NCBI RefSeq assembly: GCF_003385845.1
Contig: NZ_QRDJ01000006.1
Location: 186,001-250,000, forward strand
Reading direction: 5' to 3'
Origin: Kushneria indalinina DSM 14324
GTDB taxonomy: Bacteria; Pseudomonadota; Gammaproteobacteria; Pseudomonadales; Halomonadaceae
Length of the DNA: 64,000 nucleotides
Shown: positions 11,532 through 20,673 of the stretch, piece after piece
Position numbering within the stretch: position 1 is the first letter of the stretch
Layout of the letters: each line of letters starts with the position of its first letter
The notes under the pieces: model-generated
Database searches by the model: none
What the model saw: only the letters and a program-made list of their open reading frames with translations
Told to the model about the DNA's origin: nothing
Translations under genes and position numbers: made by a program

Positions 11532-11837
11532 TCAGGGCAGTACTTTTTTAAACGGTCGGACGCTGACCTGTGCATAAACGCCTGCGCCGACGTAAGGGTC
11601 GTCGTCCGCCCAGGCGCGTGCCTGCTCCAGGGAGTCGAACTCGGCCACGATCAGGCTGCCGCTGAAGCCGGCATTGCCCGGATCACTGCCGTCCACGGCG
11701 GGAAACGGCCCGGCCAGAACCAGACGCCCCTCGTCACGCAGGGCCTCAAGGCGTGCCAGGTGCTCGGGTCGCACACTCTGTCGCGCCTCGAGACTTTCAT
11801 CCACATCTTCTCCGATGATGACGTAAAGCATGCTCAC
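11532..11837 (-). CDS. yciI: YciI family protein
   Basis: Small YCII/ferredoxin-like-fold protein; its physiological role is unclear. The 101 residues follow the family: [25 protein letters not shown] near the start, the conserved His in the [11 protein letters not shown] helix, [14 protein letters not shown] in the middle, and [15 protein letters not shown] in the second helix. The start overlaps the end of yciB (ATGA), so the two are coupled, as in enterobacteria where yciI and yciB are neighbours. The start could also be the second ATG at 11831. Confidence 0.93.
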   Translation of the reverse strand: MSMLYVIIGEDVDESLEARQSVRPEHLARLEALRDEGRLVLAGPFPAVDGSDPGNAGFSGSLIVAEFDSLEQARAWADDDPYVGAGVYAQVSVRPFKKVLP

Positions 11838-12409
11838 TTCTCCTTTCCGTAGGGATCGGTGCCCTTGATCGTCTTCTCGTCACCGGGCAGATGACGCGCG
11901 ATATAAACGCCCTGGATGATGATGAACAAAAACGTCAGCCCCATCATGCCAAAGAGCTTGAAGTTGACCCAGACTTCCTCGCTGAAATGGGTAAACACCG
12001 CGATATTGACCGCGCCCATGGCCAGAAAGAAGGCCACCCAGGCCAGATTCAGGCGCATCCAGACCGGGGAGGGCAGGGTCATGTTCTTCTCCATCATCCG
12101 CTCGATCAGCGACTTGCCGCCAAACAGCGGCGAGAGCAGAAAGGCGACGGCAAAGAGCCAGTTGACCACGGTCGGCTTCCACTTGATGAAGTCGCCATCG
12201 CCCAGAATCACGGTGGCCCCACCCAGCAGCACGACCAGTGCCAGCGTGACCAGATGCATCTTTTCGACCTTGCGCCAGCGCCACCAGGTAAAGAGCACCT
12301 GCGCGATGGTGGCCGGAATCAAAACGGCGGTGGCCAGCACGATATCCTTGGTCATCTGATAGACCACAACGAAGATGGCGATCGGCAGAAAGTCGATCAG
12401 CATTTTCAT
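11834..12409 (-). CDS. yciB: Inner membrane-spanning protein YciB (septation protein A)
   Basis: Polytopic inner-membrane protein of the YciB/IspZ family, implicated in cell-envelope synthesis and division in enterobacteria. The 191 residues contain about five membrane segments, beginning [19 protein letters not shown], with the family-typical [31 protein letters not shown]-like region after residue 75 and the C-terminal [16 protein letters not shown]. The start is set at 12409 by an AGGAG ribosome site eight bases upstream; an earlier in-frame TTG-type extension lacks homology. The gene overlaps yciI by four bases and is divergent from the PHP phosphoesterase gene. Confidence 0.95.
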   Translation of the reverse strand: MKMLIDFLPIAIFVVVYQMTKDIVLATAVLIPATIAQVLFTWWRWRKVEKMHLVTLALVVLLGGATVILGDGDFIKWKPTVVNWLFAVAFLLSPLFGGKSLIERMMEKNMTLPSPVWMRLNLAWVAFFLAMGAVNIAVFTHFSEEVWVNFKLFGMMGLTFLFIIIQGVYIARHLPGDEKTIKGTDPYGKEK

Positions 12410-12546
12410 ACACAACACTCCTGAAAAAATGCCAGCGGCAGGGCTCTGGGCAGAAATACGGGCATTCATTGATTCCTGGGGACGTCCGGCGCAACATGGC
12501 CCGCATTCAGGGCCGTCACCGGACGGCCACGCCGTTATACCACGCA

Positions 12547-12591
12547 GACTTCGCTGCCACCGATTTTGCTGCTATCGATTTTGCTGCTACC
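12547..12591 (+). repeat. 15-bp tandem repeat, three units
   Basis: Three diverged copies of GATTTTGCTGCTATC-like sequence (12547-12561, 12562-12576, 12577-12591) lie just before the preferred start of the PHP gene. They keep an open frame (Asp-Phe-Ala-Ala-Thr/Ile), so they may be a fossil or alternative N-terminal coding extension. Confidence 0.8.
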
Positions 12592-12600
12592 GAGAGGCCA

Positions 12601-13578
12601 ATGAACGAGCAGGATACTACATCGTTATCCCCTGACCCCGGATCGCCATCCCCTGACCCCGGATCGTCATCCCCTGACCCCGGGTCGTCATCCTTTGACC
12701 CCGGCATGAGCCTGGAGCGGGCCCGCCATATCGATCTTCACCTGCACTCCACGGCCTCCGACGGCAGGCTCTCGCCGCAGGCGCTGATGGATCTCTGTCA
12801 TCAGCGCGGCCTGTCGTGCGCGGCGCTGACCGATCACGATACCATCGATGGCGTCGAGGCGGCAGCACAGCAGGCCCGGGCCCTGGGGATGACGCTGGTG
12901 CCCGGTGTCGAGCTGTCCACCCGCTGGCAGGGGGTGGGCATTCACGTGGTCGCGCTGTGGCATGGTGAGGCTCGGCCGCCGATGACCGCGCTGCTCGAAC
13001 GCCTCGCCCATGCCCGTCATGACCGGGCGCTGGAAATTGCCACCCGGCTTGAGAAGGTCGGTCTTGAGAACGCTCTTGAGCGGGCACGTGAACAAAGCGG
13101 GGGTGCCCGGCTGCTGGGCCGCCCGGACTTTGCCCGCGCACTGGTGGCGGCAGGGCTGGTGCCGGACATGGCGCGCGCGTTCAAGCGCTATCTCGGCTCG
13201 GGAAAGACTGGCGATGTGAAGGTGCACTGGCCCACACTGGAAGAGACCCTTGAGAGCGTTCGCCTGGCCGGCGGTGTGGCGGTGGTGGCGCATCCGCTGC
13301 GCTATGGGCTGACCCGGCGGCGGCTGGGGCTTTTGCTGGATGAGTTTACCGCGCTGGGTGGTGAAGGGGCCGAGCTGATCAGCGGCTATCAAAACGATGA
13401 CCGCGGCCGTGATCTGGCCTCGCTTCTTGCCAAACGAGGGCTTTATGCCTCGCTGGGCAGTGACTTTCACTATCAGGGCGGGGCGCTGGCCCCGGGTACC
13501 CTGAGTGCCGCACCACGCAGTCAGTTGATACCCATCTGGCAGCATCCCCGGCTGGCGCCCGCCTTTGACGGTTTGTGA
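12601..13578 (+). CDS. rnm: PHP-domain phosphoesterase, RNase AM (YciV/TrpH) family
   Basis: Metal-dependent PHP-fold phosphoesterase. The E. coli homologue (YciV, RNase AM) is a 5'-3' exonuclease that matures rRNA 5' ends and digests 3',5'-bisphosphonucleotides. Metal ligands are visible: HLHS in HIDLHLHSTASDG, DHDT, the Glu in PGVELS, AHPLRYG and SDFH. The ATG at 12601 has GAGAGG just upstream. The protein then begins with an unusual Ser-Pro-Asp-Pro-Gly repeat tail (about residues 10-35) before the domain. ATG 12706 would give a family-length protein but lacks a ribosome site. yciO follows, so the context matches enterobacterial yciV-yciO. Confidence 0.9.
   Translation: MNEQDTTSLSPDPGSPSPDPGSSSPDPGSSSFDPGMSLERARHIDLHLHSTASDGRLSPQALMDLCHQRGLSCAALTDHDTIDGVEAAAQQARALGMTLVPGVELSTRWQGVGIHVVALWHGEARPPMTALLERLAHARHDRALEIATRLEKVGLENALERAREQSGGARLLGRPDFARALVAAGLVPDMARAFKRYLGSGKTGDVKVHWPTLEETLESVRLAGGVAVVAHPLRYGLTRRRLGLLLDEFTALGGEGAELISGYQNDDRGRDLASLLAKRGLYASLGSDFHYQGGALAPGTLSAAPRSQLIPIWQHPRLAPAFDGL
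12628..12705 (+). repeat. 21-bp in-frame tandem repeat in the PHP gene N-terminus
   Basis: Three full units (12628-12648, 12649-12669, 12670-12690) and a 15-bp partial unit encode Ser-Pro-Asp-Pro-Gly-Ser-Ser/Pro. Units 1-3 are nearly identical (one or two substitutions), so copy number probably varies between strains without shifting the frame. Confidence 0.88.
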
Positions 13579-13612
13579 ACGCCATTTCTTGCCAGACCCA
13601 GGAGACCATCCC

Positions 13613-14233
13613 ATGAGCCAGTTCTTTTCTTTGCATCCGGAAACCCCGCAAAAGCGCCTTTTGACCCAGACGCGCGAGATTCTCGAAAAGGGCGGGGTGA
13701 TTGCCTATCCCACCGACTCCGGCTACGCGCTGGGCTGTCTGCCGGGCAACAAGAAGGGTGTTGAGCGGATCAAGCGCCTGCGTAACCTTGATGACAAGCA
13801 CAACTTCACCCTGATGTTTCCCGATCTCAACGAGATCGGTACCTATGCCCGCATGGACAGCCCCGTTTTTCGAGTGCTCAAGGCCCACACGCCGGGCGCC
13901 TATACCTTCATTCTCGATGCCACCAACGAGGTGCCCAGGCTGTTGCTGCACCCCAAACGCCGCACCATCGGCATTCGCGTGCCCGATCATCGCATCACCC
14001 GCGATATTCTGGAGACCGTTGGCGCGCCGCTGATGAGCGTGACCTTCATCGCGCCGGACGACACGCAGCCCATGACGGATGCCGAAGAGATTCGCGACCG
14101 CTTTGGTTCGCAGCTTGATGCCATCATCGACGGCGGTGCCTGCCCGATGGAGCCAACCACGGTGCTGGACATGCGAACGCTGCCGCCTGAAGTGCTGCGC
14201 CAGGGTCGCGGGGACACCAGCGCCTTTGGCTGA
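13613..14233 (+). CDS. yciO: YciO, Sua5/YrdC/YwlC family protein
   Basis: Paralogue of TsaC/Sua5 with the YrdC fold, which binds nucleotides and double-stranded RNA. The TsaC threonylcarbamoyl-AMP activity has been considered weak in YciO, so its exact role is open. The 206-residue protein begins MSQFFSLHPETPQKRL and has the family motifs GGVIAYPTDSGYALGC, KRLRNLDDKHNFTLMF, KRRTIGIRVPDH and PTTVLDM near the end. The start at 13613 follows an AGGAGA ribosome site; an in-frame start at 13565 would overlap the PHP gene. A perfect hairpin terminator follows at 14261. Confidence 0.95.
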   Translation: MSQFFSLHPETPQKRLLTQTREILEKGGVIAYPTDSGYALGCLPGNKKGVERIKRLRNLDDKHNFTLMFPDLNEIGTYARMDSPVFRVLKAHTPGAYTFILDATNEVPRLLLHPKRRTIGIRVPDHRITRDILETVGAPLMSVTFIAPDDTQPMTDAEEIRDRFGSQLDAIIDGGACPMEPTTVLDMRTLPPEVLRQGRGDTSAFG

Positions 14234-14260
14234 TCCATGGCCCTGCCAATCGATCGAGCG

Positions 14261-14302
14261 CATCAAACAAACCTGCAGGCCATCCTGCAGGTTTGTTTGA
14301 TG
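14261..14302. terminator. 19-bp perfect-stem terminator between yciO and the potassium channel gene
   Basis: Perfect 19-base arms (14261-14279 and 14284-14302) with a CCAT loop. The outer part is AT-rich (CATCAAACAAA/TTTGTTTGATG), giving a T-rich 3' side in both directions. It lies between convergent genes. Confidence 0.88.
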
Positions 14303-14317
14303 ACGACAGGGCGGCGG

Positions 14318-15361
14318 CTAGCGCTGATCCGGAGGGAGATCGTTTGACCCCGGATTGCTGTCTTCATCCGGCCCATCACGTTTGTCCGACGCATCGTTGC
14401 CGTCATGGGAGGGCGAGGTGCCGTCGCGCTCCTGCTCCAACAGCTTCATCTCCTCGTCGAGGGCGTCTCGCTCACTCTGCAGTTCCTCGATCTCGTCGTC
14501 GAGCTCCTTGCGTTTGGGATCCTCGGCTTCCTCATCGAGTCCGCTGCCGCAAAGCCGACAGTATTTGGCATCGCGCTCATGGCCTTCGTGGCCACAGCCC
14601 GGGCAGGCTTCGTCGGAATAGTGGTTACGCCGGATCGAGCGCATGACCTCGGCGGAGAAGACGCCGGTGGGCACCGCCAGAATCGAATAGCCCAGAATCA
14701 TCATCATCGCCGAGATGAACTGCCCCACGGGCGTAATGGGCGAAATATCGCCATAGCCCACCGTGGTCAGCGTCACCACCGCCCAGTAGATGGACTTGGG
14801 AATGCTGGTAAAGCCGGCCTCGACCGGCTCGATCAGATAGACCAGTGCGCCGAAGACAATGACCAGCGACATGACGGTCATCAGGAACATCAAAATCTTT
14901 TGGCGGCTGCGCTCCAGGGCTTCCAGCAGCAGGTTGCCTTCGCCGACAAACTCCATCAGACGCAGTACCCGGAACAGGCGCATGATGCGCAGTACCCGGA
15001 TGACCAGCAGTGCCTGGCTGCCGGGAAATATCAGACTCAGCCAGGAGGGCAGGATGCTGAGCAGATCGATGATGCCGTAGGTGCTGCGGGCATAGCGCAC
15101 CGGCCGGTCCAGACAGTAAAGACGCAGCAGATACTCGACTGTGAAAATCCCCGTAAAGGCCCACTCGGCGACCATGAAGGCTTCCCCATAGCGCGCCTGC
15201 AGACTGACCACACTGTCGAGCAGGATGATGACGACGCTGACAATGATCATAATGATCAGGGCAATATCGAAGCCCTTGGCGGCTGGCGTATCCGATTCAA
15301 AGATGATCTGAAAGATACGATCCCGAAGCGTCATCTGTTTTTCGTGGGATTCGCTGCTCAC
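14318..15361 (-). CDS. Voltage-gated potassium channel-like protein with zinc ribbon and coiled coil
   Basis: Six-TM cation channel of the voltage-gated (Kv/Kch) superfamily. The voltage-sensor S4 carries regularly spaced arginines (RVLRIMRLFRVLRLM, about 122-136). The pore loop has the potassium selectivity filter TVGYGD (200-205), followed by S6 (about 213-237). The cytoplasmic tail is unusual: four cysteines, CPGC (253, 256) and CRLC (268, 271), form a zinc-ribbon-like unit. A heptad-rich Glu/Leu coiled coil (about 283-312) and a disordered acidic end follow. Potassium flux matters in osmoadaptation of halophiles. The tail could mediate tetramer assembly or metal/redox gating; this is inference. 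Confidence 0.9.
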   Translation of the reverse strand: MSSESHEKQMTLRDRIFQIIFESDTPAAKGFDIALIIMIIVSVVIILLDSVVSLQARYGEAFMVAEWAFTGIFTVEYLLRLYCLDRPVRYARSTYGIIDLLSILPSWLSLIFPGSQALLVIRVLRIMRLFRVLRLMEFVGEGNLLLEALERSRQKILMFLMTVMSLVIVFGALVYLIEPVEAGFTSIPKSIYWAVVTLTTVGYGDISPITPVGQFISAMMMILGYSILAVPTGVFSAEVMRSIRRNHYSDEACPGCGHEGHERDAKYCRLCGSGLDEEAEDPKRKELDDEIEELQSERDALDEEMKLLEQERDGTSPSHDGNDASDKRDGPDEDSNPGSNDLPPDQR

Positions 15362-15585
15362 CGGCGCTCCGAAGTTCTTGTGTGGAGGAAAGGCGTTTGC
15401 GCCTGTGGGGGTAACGCCGAAAAATCATGCCATGACGCTTCAGCAAACGCAGCCCCCGCCGTTAAACACAGCAATAAGTCTGACCGCTATCGCCTGCAGT
15501 ATCCCGGGTCGCCCGTCGAAAGGGGTGACGAACAGTGCACGATACGGTCCGTCGCCAGTCAGCAACAACATTCACGGGGTGCGCC

Positions 15586-17424
15586 ATGCGTCGTACGGTG
15601 CAGGCATTATGTCACGATATTCGCGATCTGGCCGATGAGCTGGCGGCAGAGTCCGCCTCGCTCGACGAGAAGCGGCTGACCCACCTGTCGACATGTCGCC
15701 GTGCCCTGTCTGACCTGCTTCAGACCACCCCGATACCTGAGAATGCCGGCGCGGCGCTGGACAATATCCCGCTGTCACAATATGAGCGCATGTTGCTGTG
15801 TGAGCATGATGTGATCTGGCACTGGGAGGCGCAAGGCGATGCCCTGACGCTGTCATCGCACTGGCAGGCGCTGTATCACGGTACGCCTGCAGACTCTCTG
15901 ACGCAGTGGTGTCAGACGCTGCACCCCAGGGATCGTGACCGCGTACACGCGCTGTGCCACCAAGCGGCGTCCGCACAGGGGGTGTCGCGCGTTGAATGTC
16001 GCCTTCGTGATGGTCAGGGGCAGTGGCGTTTCATACGTCTGCGCATCGTGGGGAACGGCGCAGAGGGCCAGCCGGGCCTGACCGGCGTGGTCAGTGACAT
16101 CACCCATGAGCGCTATCGCGATCCGGTGACCGGGCTTGGCAACTCCGAGCTGCTTAACCAGCTGCTGGAAGATGCTCTGGCGGATACCGCGGGCACGCGT
16201 CACGCGCTGGTCAAGATCACCATGGTCAATGCCACGCTTTTGAGCGAGTCCGAGCATTTCAATAACACCCGCGAACTGGAAACCCGCATTGCCGATCTGT
16301 TGGCCGACCTGCTGCCCGCGGGCCGTTTGATCGCGCTGCCCGGTTTCAGCTATGCACTGGTGACCCCCTTTCAGTGCCAGACGGCGCTGAAGCGCTTTCT
16401 CGAGCCGCTTCAGCAGATGCTGGGCATGCCGCTGGAAACCCCGACGGGACGCGTATGGCTCTCCCATGTGGTAGGCGTGGTGCCCTTCGATGGCGGCTGC
16501 CATGTCGGCGCGGAGACACTGAGAAAACGGGCGCGTCTGACCGTCAATAACGCTTCCGGTACGGGGGTGGGCGGTATCCATTACTACAGCGATGAGCTGT
16601 ATGAGCGCGCCCGTCGCGCCAGTCGCGGCGAGCAGCTGATCCGTGCGGCACTGGCCTGTGATGGCGTGCTGTGTTTTCTGCAGCCCATTGTCAGCGTCAG
16701 GGAAGGGGGGAGGGTTGTCGCCTTTGAGGCGTTGATGCGTCTGCGCGATGGCGAAGAAGGGATCGCCCTGCCGGGGGCATTCATCGAGGCCGCCGAATCC
16801 ACCGGCCTCATCCATCAGCTCAGTCAGCAGCTGATCGACAAGGCGCTGCACATTCTGGTGGACCCGGCCTTTACCGACCGCTTTGGGCAGGATTTCGTGA
16901 TTAACATCAATCTATCCCGTCATCAGCTCAAGGACGTGATGCTGGTCGATGACATGATGACGCTGATTCACAAACACGGCGCCGACCCCAGGCGCGTCAA
17001 TCTGGAGATCACTGAATCGGCCGTGCTGGCAGAGCCTGCCATTGCGCTGCGCAATCTGGTCCGGCTGCGCGAACACGGCATTTCCATCGCCCTGGATGAC
17101 TTTGGCAGCGGTTACTCGTCGCTCTCGCAGCTGTGTGAACTGCCGTTGGACTGCATCAAGATCGATCGCCGCTTTGTGATGGATCTGGAGCATGAGCCTC
17201 GCAAGCGCCATGTGATGACCTCGGTCATCGACCTGTGCCGCCGCCTGGAGTTTCGTGTGGTGGTAGAAGGTGTCGAGGAGTGCGCCACGCTCAGGACGGT
17301 ATGCGACATGGGCGCCGAGCAGATCCAGGGCTTCATCTATGCCCGGCCCATGCCGTCTCAGGACGTGCTGGGCCGGCTCAATGCCACGCTGTTACCGATG
17401 CCATCGCAGCCGGTATCGCTTTAA
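15586..17424 (+). CDS. Cyclic-di-GMP phosphodiesterase (PAS, degenerate GGDEF, EAL)
   Basis: Signalling protein likely to hydrolyse cyclic di-GMP. The 612 residues comprise an N-terminal helical region, a PAS/PAC domain (about 75-180, ending VVSDITHERYRDPVTGLGN), a GGDEF-fold domain in which the signature is lost (LPGFSYAL replaces it), and a complete EAL domain. The EAL domain shows EALMR (about 381), the ETGxI-like ESTGLIH, NxNLS (INLSRHQL), DDFGSGYSS (about 504), KIDR, VVEGVE and QGF. No membrane segment is seen. The start at 15586 (ATG, GGGGTG upstream) is preferred over an upstream GTG at 15535. Confidence 0.92.
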   Translation: MRRTVQALCHDIRDLADELAAESASLDEKRLTHLSTCRRALSDLLQTTPIPENAGAALDNIPLSQYERMLLCEHDVIWHWEAQGDALTLSSHWQALYHGTPADSLTQWCQTLHPRDRDRVHALCHQAASAQGVSRVECRLRDGQGQWRFIRLRIVGNGAEGQPGLTGVVSDITHERYRDPVTGLGNSELLNQLLEDALADTAGTRHALVKITMVNATLLSESEHFNNTRELETRIADLLADLLPAGRLIALPGFSYALVTPFQCQTALKRFLEPLQQMLGMPLETPTGRVWLSHVVGVVPFDGGCHVGAETLRKRARLTVNNASGTGVGGIHYYSDELYERARRASRGEQLIRAALACDGVLCFLQPIVSVREGGRVVAFEALMRLRDGEEGIALPGAFIEAAESTGLIHQLSQQLIDKALHILVDPAFTDRFGQDFVININLSRHQLKDVMLVDDMMTLIHKHGADPRRVNLEITESAVLAEPAIALRNLVRLREHGISIALDDFGSGYSSLSQLCELPLDCIKIDRRFVMDLEHEPRKRHVMTSVIDLCRRLEFRVVVEGVEECATLRTVCDMGAEQIQGFIYARPMPSQDVLGRLNATLLPMPSQPVSL

Positions 17425-17477
17425 AACGCTAACGTCCCAACCCCCCTCGAGCGGCCCGTGAGGGTTGCCGTAATGGC

Positions 17478-18389
17478 CTACTGACGATACAGGCGCTGCA
17501 TCAACAGCAGCCACTGTTGCCCGAAGCGTACATCCAGCCAGCCGGGGCGGGACAGCGACTCACCAAGGCGGCCGGCAAGGGTCGCCACTTCCGGGTCATC
17601 ATGACGGGTCAGGTTGAGCAGTGTCTGGCGCGCGGCATACAGGAATGCCTGCTGCTGGCTGTCCTGCCAGGCATCAAGGGCCAGAATCGCCCGCTCCAGA
17701 CACTGATCCGGCATGTCGAGCGCGCAGGGGGGCAGCTGCCACTGCTGCTCGCGCAGTGAAGCGGCCCGCGCTGCCTTGCTGGCGTTGGCCGGGCGCAGGG
17801 CGCAGTGCTGGGCCAGCTGATCGGCCAGCGACCAGAGGGCGCTCTCTTCGCCATCCTTGAGCTCAAGCTCGATCTCATGGATGTCGACCTGTTGCTCGCC
17901 CACGCGTATTTTACCGATATCCAGTGCCAGCTCGATGTGGCTGCCTTCGTGTTTCAGCAACCACTGGGTGCGCTGAAAGTCGGTGCGATAGACCCCTTGT
18001 AGTGCCTCTCGAACCTCGCTGTTCTCAAAGGGCGTGACGCCAAGCCCGGCCAGCCACTCAAGGTCCAGACGTTCCTCACTGCGCGGCGTTTCCCATTCAC
18101 CGCGGGTGTGCAGCCCGCCTTGGCCGTCGCCGGCGGTCTTGACCGTCTGCACGAATGTCTGACCGTCGCCGCGCAGACGCAGGGCCACACGGTGCGCTTC
18201 AAGGGCCAGTTCCGGTGTGTCGTAATAGACATTGGCCAGGCGGTGCGTCTCGGGGGGCGTATCCGTGAGCAGGGGGTGGGCCATCAGGGCGTCAACGCTG
18301 TCGCGACCCAGCGCCAGCTTGAGCTCTACCTCCTGCGGGCCATTCGTTGCGTTGGTGACGGTATTGTCGCTTTGCGTGCTCGAATTCAT
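17478..18389 (-). CDS. CYTH domain protein (inorganic triphosphatase-like)
   Basis: Member of the CYTH superfamily, whose bacterial forms such as YgiF hydrolyse inorganic triphosphate with a divalent metal. The N-terminal signature EVELKLALG (residues 20-28) and the charged tunnel strands (RVALRLRGDG, TVKTAGDGQGG, EIELELKDG) are visible. The 303-residue protein is shorter than YgiF (433 residues). The last 100 residues, helical with several Arg/His, look like a reduced CHAD region. The DUF47-pit phosphate genes are divergent, so a polyphosphate or phosphate link is plausible but unproven. Confidence 0.87.
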   Translation of the reverse strand: MNSSTQSDNTVTNATNGPQEVELKLALGRDSVDALMAHPLLTDTPPETHRLANVYYDTPELALEAHRVALRLRGDGQTFVQTVKTAGDGQGGLHTRGEWETPRSEERLDLEWLAGLGVTPFENSEVREALQGVYRTDFQRTQWLLKHEGSHIELALDIGKIRVGEQQVDIHEIELELKDGEESALWSLADQLAQHCALRPANASKAARAASLREQQWQLPPCALDMPDQCLERAILALDAWQDSQQQAFLYAARQTLLNLTRHDDPEVATLAGRLGESLSRPGWLDVRFGQQWLLLMQRLYRQ

Positions 18390-18492
18390 GTGTCAATTCG
18401 CTCTATCCGGGGGCCAAACGTTAAATTTTCATGACGCAGGGAGGTCAGATAAATATACTGGTGGCGCCATTTTTCATTGCAGTGAAATCACC

Positions 18493-19173
18493 ATGGTGTC
18501 ATCCAATCCCTTTTCAGCACTGTTCGGCCGGTCGCCGTTTCAGCCGCTGCTTGAACATATCGACAAGACTGTCGAGTGCGCCGACCTGTTGCCGATCTTC
18601 TTTCAGGCGACGCTTGAGCAGGACTGGGAACGTGCCGGCGAGATTCGTAATCGCATCAGCGCAGGCGAGCATGACGCCGATGAGCTGAAAACCCATATCC
18701 GCATGAATCTGCCCAACAGCATCTTTTTGCCGGTATCGCGTTCCGACCTGCTCGAACTGATCAGTGTACAGGACAAGATAGCCAACAAGATCAAGGATAT
18801 CGCCGGGATCATGCTCGGGCGTCGCATGCGTATTCCTGAAGCGATGGAGGATATCTTTCAGGAGTACCTGCGCATTGCGGTCGCCACGGTCCATCAGGCG
18901 CGCCAGGCGCTGGCCGAGCTGGATGATCTACTGGAGTCGGGTTTTGGACGCAATGTCTCCGATCTTCTGGGCGATCAGATCCGCAAGCTTCATGAACTCG
19001 AACACCAGGCCGACGATCAGCAGGTCATGATCCGGCGCCGCCTTTTTGAGCTGGAAAAAGAACTGCCGCCAATCGATGTCATGTTCCTTTATCAGATCAT
19101 TGACTGGATCGGTGAGGTTTCCGACCGCTCTGAACGCGTAGGCAGCCGCCTGCAAATCCTTTTGGCCCGATAG
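18493..19173 (+). CDS. DUF47 / TIGR00153 family phosphate-transport regulator (PhoU-like)
   Basis: PhoU-like helical protein of the DUF47 (UPF0111, YkaA) family, nearly always encoded just before a Pit phosphate transporter. The 226 residues are helical, beginning MVSSNPFSALFGRSPFQPLLEHI, with the conserved EHDADELKTHIRMNLPNSIFLPV region and SRSDLLELISVQDKIANKIKD. The family is thought to modulate Pit activity. The ATG at 18493 matches the family N-terminus; upstream in-frame starts lie inside the divergent CYTH gene. The pit gene starts 46 bases after its stop, so the two form an operon. Confidence 0.93.
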   Translation: MVSSNPFSALFGRSPFQPLLEHIDKTVECADLLPIFFQATLEQDWERAGEIRNRISAGEHDADELKTHIRMNLPNSIFLPVSRSDLLELISVQDKIANKIKDIAGIMLGRRMRIPEAMEDIFQEYLRIAVATVHQARQALAELDDLLESGFGRNVSDLLGDQIRKLHELEHQADDQQVMIRRRLFELEKELPPIDVMFLYQIIDWIGEVSDRSERVGSRLQILLAR

Positions 19174-19219
19174 GTGCACGCCACCATCGGGTAGTGAAGT
19201 TCGGATAACGACATTTCCT

Positions 19220-20485
19220 ATGACCATCATCGCACAGCATGGCGAGCTCTTTATTCTTCTCGCCTGCGTTTTCGGCTTCTTCATGGCCTGGGGCGTTGGC
19301 GCCAATGATGTTGCCAATGCCATGGGCACTTCGGTCGGCTCAAAGGCCATTACCATTCGCCAGGCGATCGTCATCGCCATCATTTTCGAATTTCTGGGGG
19401 CCTGGCTTGCCGGCGGTGAGGTCACCTCCACCATTCGCAACGGCATCATCGATCCCACCCTGTTGAATGAAGCGCCGCAGTATCTGGTCTACGGCATGCT
19501 GTCATCGCTGCTCTCGGCCGCCATCTGGCTGATGATTGCCTCCAAAAAGGGCTGGCCGGTGTCCACCACGCACTCCATCGTGGGCGCCATTGTCGGTTTT
19601 GCCGTGGCCGGGCTCGGCCCCGCCTCCGTGCAGTGGAGCGCGGTGGGCCAGATCGTCTCGAGCTGGGTCACCTCGCCCTTCATTGCCGGGGTGCTCGCCT
19701 TTTTGCTGTTTCGCTCGATTCAGACCCTCATCTTTGAAAACAAGGACCCGCTGGCGGCGGCGCGTCGCTATGTGCCGGGCTACATGTTTCTGGTCGGCTT
19801 TATCGTGGCGATGGTGACCCTGCTCAAGGGCCTGAGCCATGTGGGGCTTGATCTCACCTTCACCGATGCGCTGCTCTGGGCCATGGGTGTGGGTGCGATC
19901 ATTACACTGCTGGGTATTCTGCTGGAGCGGCGTATCGGCCACGAGCCGCGCAAGAACGACCGTTTCAGTTTCTCGGGCGTGGAGCGCATCTTCGGCCTTC
20001 TGATGATGTTTACCGCCTGTGCCATGGCCTTCGCGCACGGCTCCAACGACGTGGCCAACGCCGTAGGGCCGCTGGCGGCGGTAGTCAGCGTCGTACAGAC
20101 CCATGGTCAGATTGGCGGCAATGCCGCGCTGCCCTGGTGGATTCTGATTCTGGGCGGCGGCGGTATCGTCTTTGGTCTTTTGACCTATGGCCACCGCGTG
20201 ATCGCCACCGTCGGTACCGGCATTACCGAACTGACGCCGTCGCGCGGCTTTGCCGCAACGCTTGCCGCGGCGACCACGGTGGTGATCGCCTCCGGCACGG
20301 GCCTGCCGATTTCGACCACGCATACGCTGGTCGGTGCGGTGCTGGGCGTGGGTCTGGCACGCGGCATGCGGGCCTTGAATCTGCGCGTGCTGGGCACCAT
20401 CGTGATCTCTTGGCTGGTCACGCTGCCGGCGGGTGCGGCGCTGTCGATCATCTTCTTTTTCATGCTCAAGGGCATGTTCGGCTAG
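19220..20485 (+). CDS. pitA: Low-affinity inorganic phosphate transporter (Pit family)
   Basis: Inner-membrane phosphate:cation symporter of the PiT family. The 421 residues contain about 10-11 membrane segments and the duplicated family signature: GANDVANAMGTSVGS in the first half (about 27-41) and GSNDVANAVGPLAAV in the second (about 274-288). Each is followed later by the Ser/Thr-rich PVSTTHSIVGA or PISTTHTLVGAVLG motif. It is co-transcribed with the upstream DUF47 gene and ends at a strong terminator at 20512. It could be a Pit-type sulfate permease, but the DUF47 neighbour favours phosphate. Confidence 0.93.
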   Translation: MTIIAQHGELFILLACVFGFFMAWGVGANDVANAMGTSVGSKAITIRQAIVIAIIFEFLGAWLAGGEVTSTIRNGIIDPTLLNEAPQYLVYGMLSSLLSAAIWLMIASKKGWPVSTTHSIVGAIVGFAVAGLGPASVQWSAVGQIVSSWVTSPFIAGVLAFLLFRSIQTLIFENKDPLAAARRYVPGYMFLVGFIVAMVTLLKGLSHVGLDLTFTDALLWAMGVGAIITLLGILLERRIGHEPRKNDRFSFSGVERIFGLLMMFTACAMAFAHGSNDVANAVGPLAAVVSVVQTHGQIGGNAALPWWILILGGGGIVFGLLTYGHRVIATVGTGITELTPSRGFAATLAAATTVVIASGTGLPISTTHTLVGAVLGVGLARGMRALNLRVLGTIVISWLVTLPAGAALSIIFFFMLKGMFG

Positions 20486-20511
20486 ACACCCCTCAAGGGT
20501 TGCAAAATGCC

Positions 20512-20541
20512 AGGCCGCCGTGATGTACGGCGGCCTTTTTT
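20512..20541 (+). terminator. Rho-independent terminator after the Pit gene
   Basis: The 9-bp stem AGGCCGCCG/CGGCGGCCT closes on a TGATGTA loop and is followed by six T. Confidence 0.93.
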
Positions 20542-20673
20542 ATGCCCCGCAATTTTTGTGCCCCGCAACCGGCGATGTCACCCGGGCCTGCGTCATGGCG
20601 CCAGCTGCTTTAAGATAAGGGAGCCTTCACAACCGTGAGGCCCCATTGATGCCTGCCTGACCATGGAGCCGCC

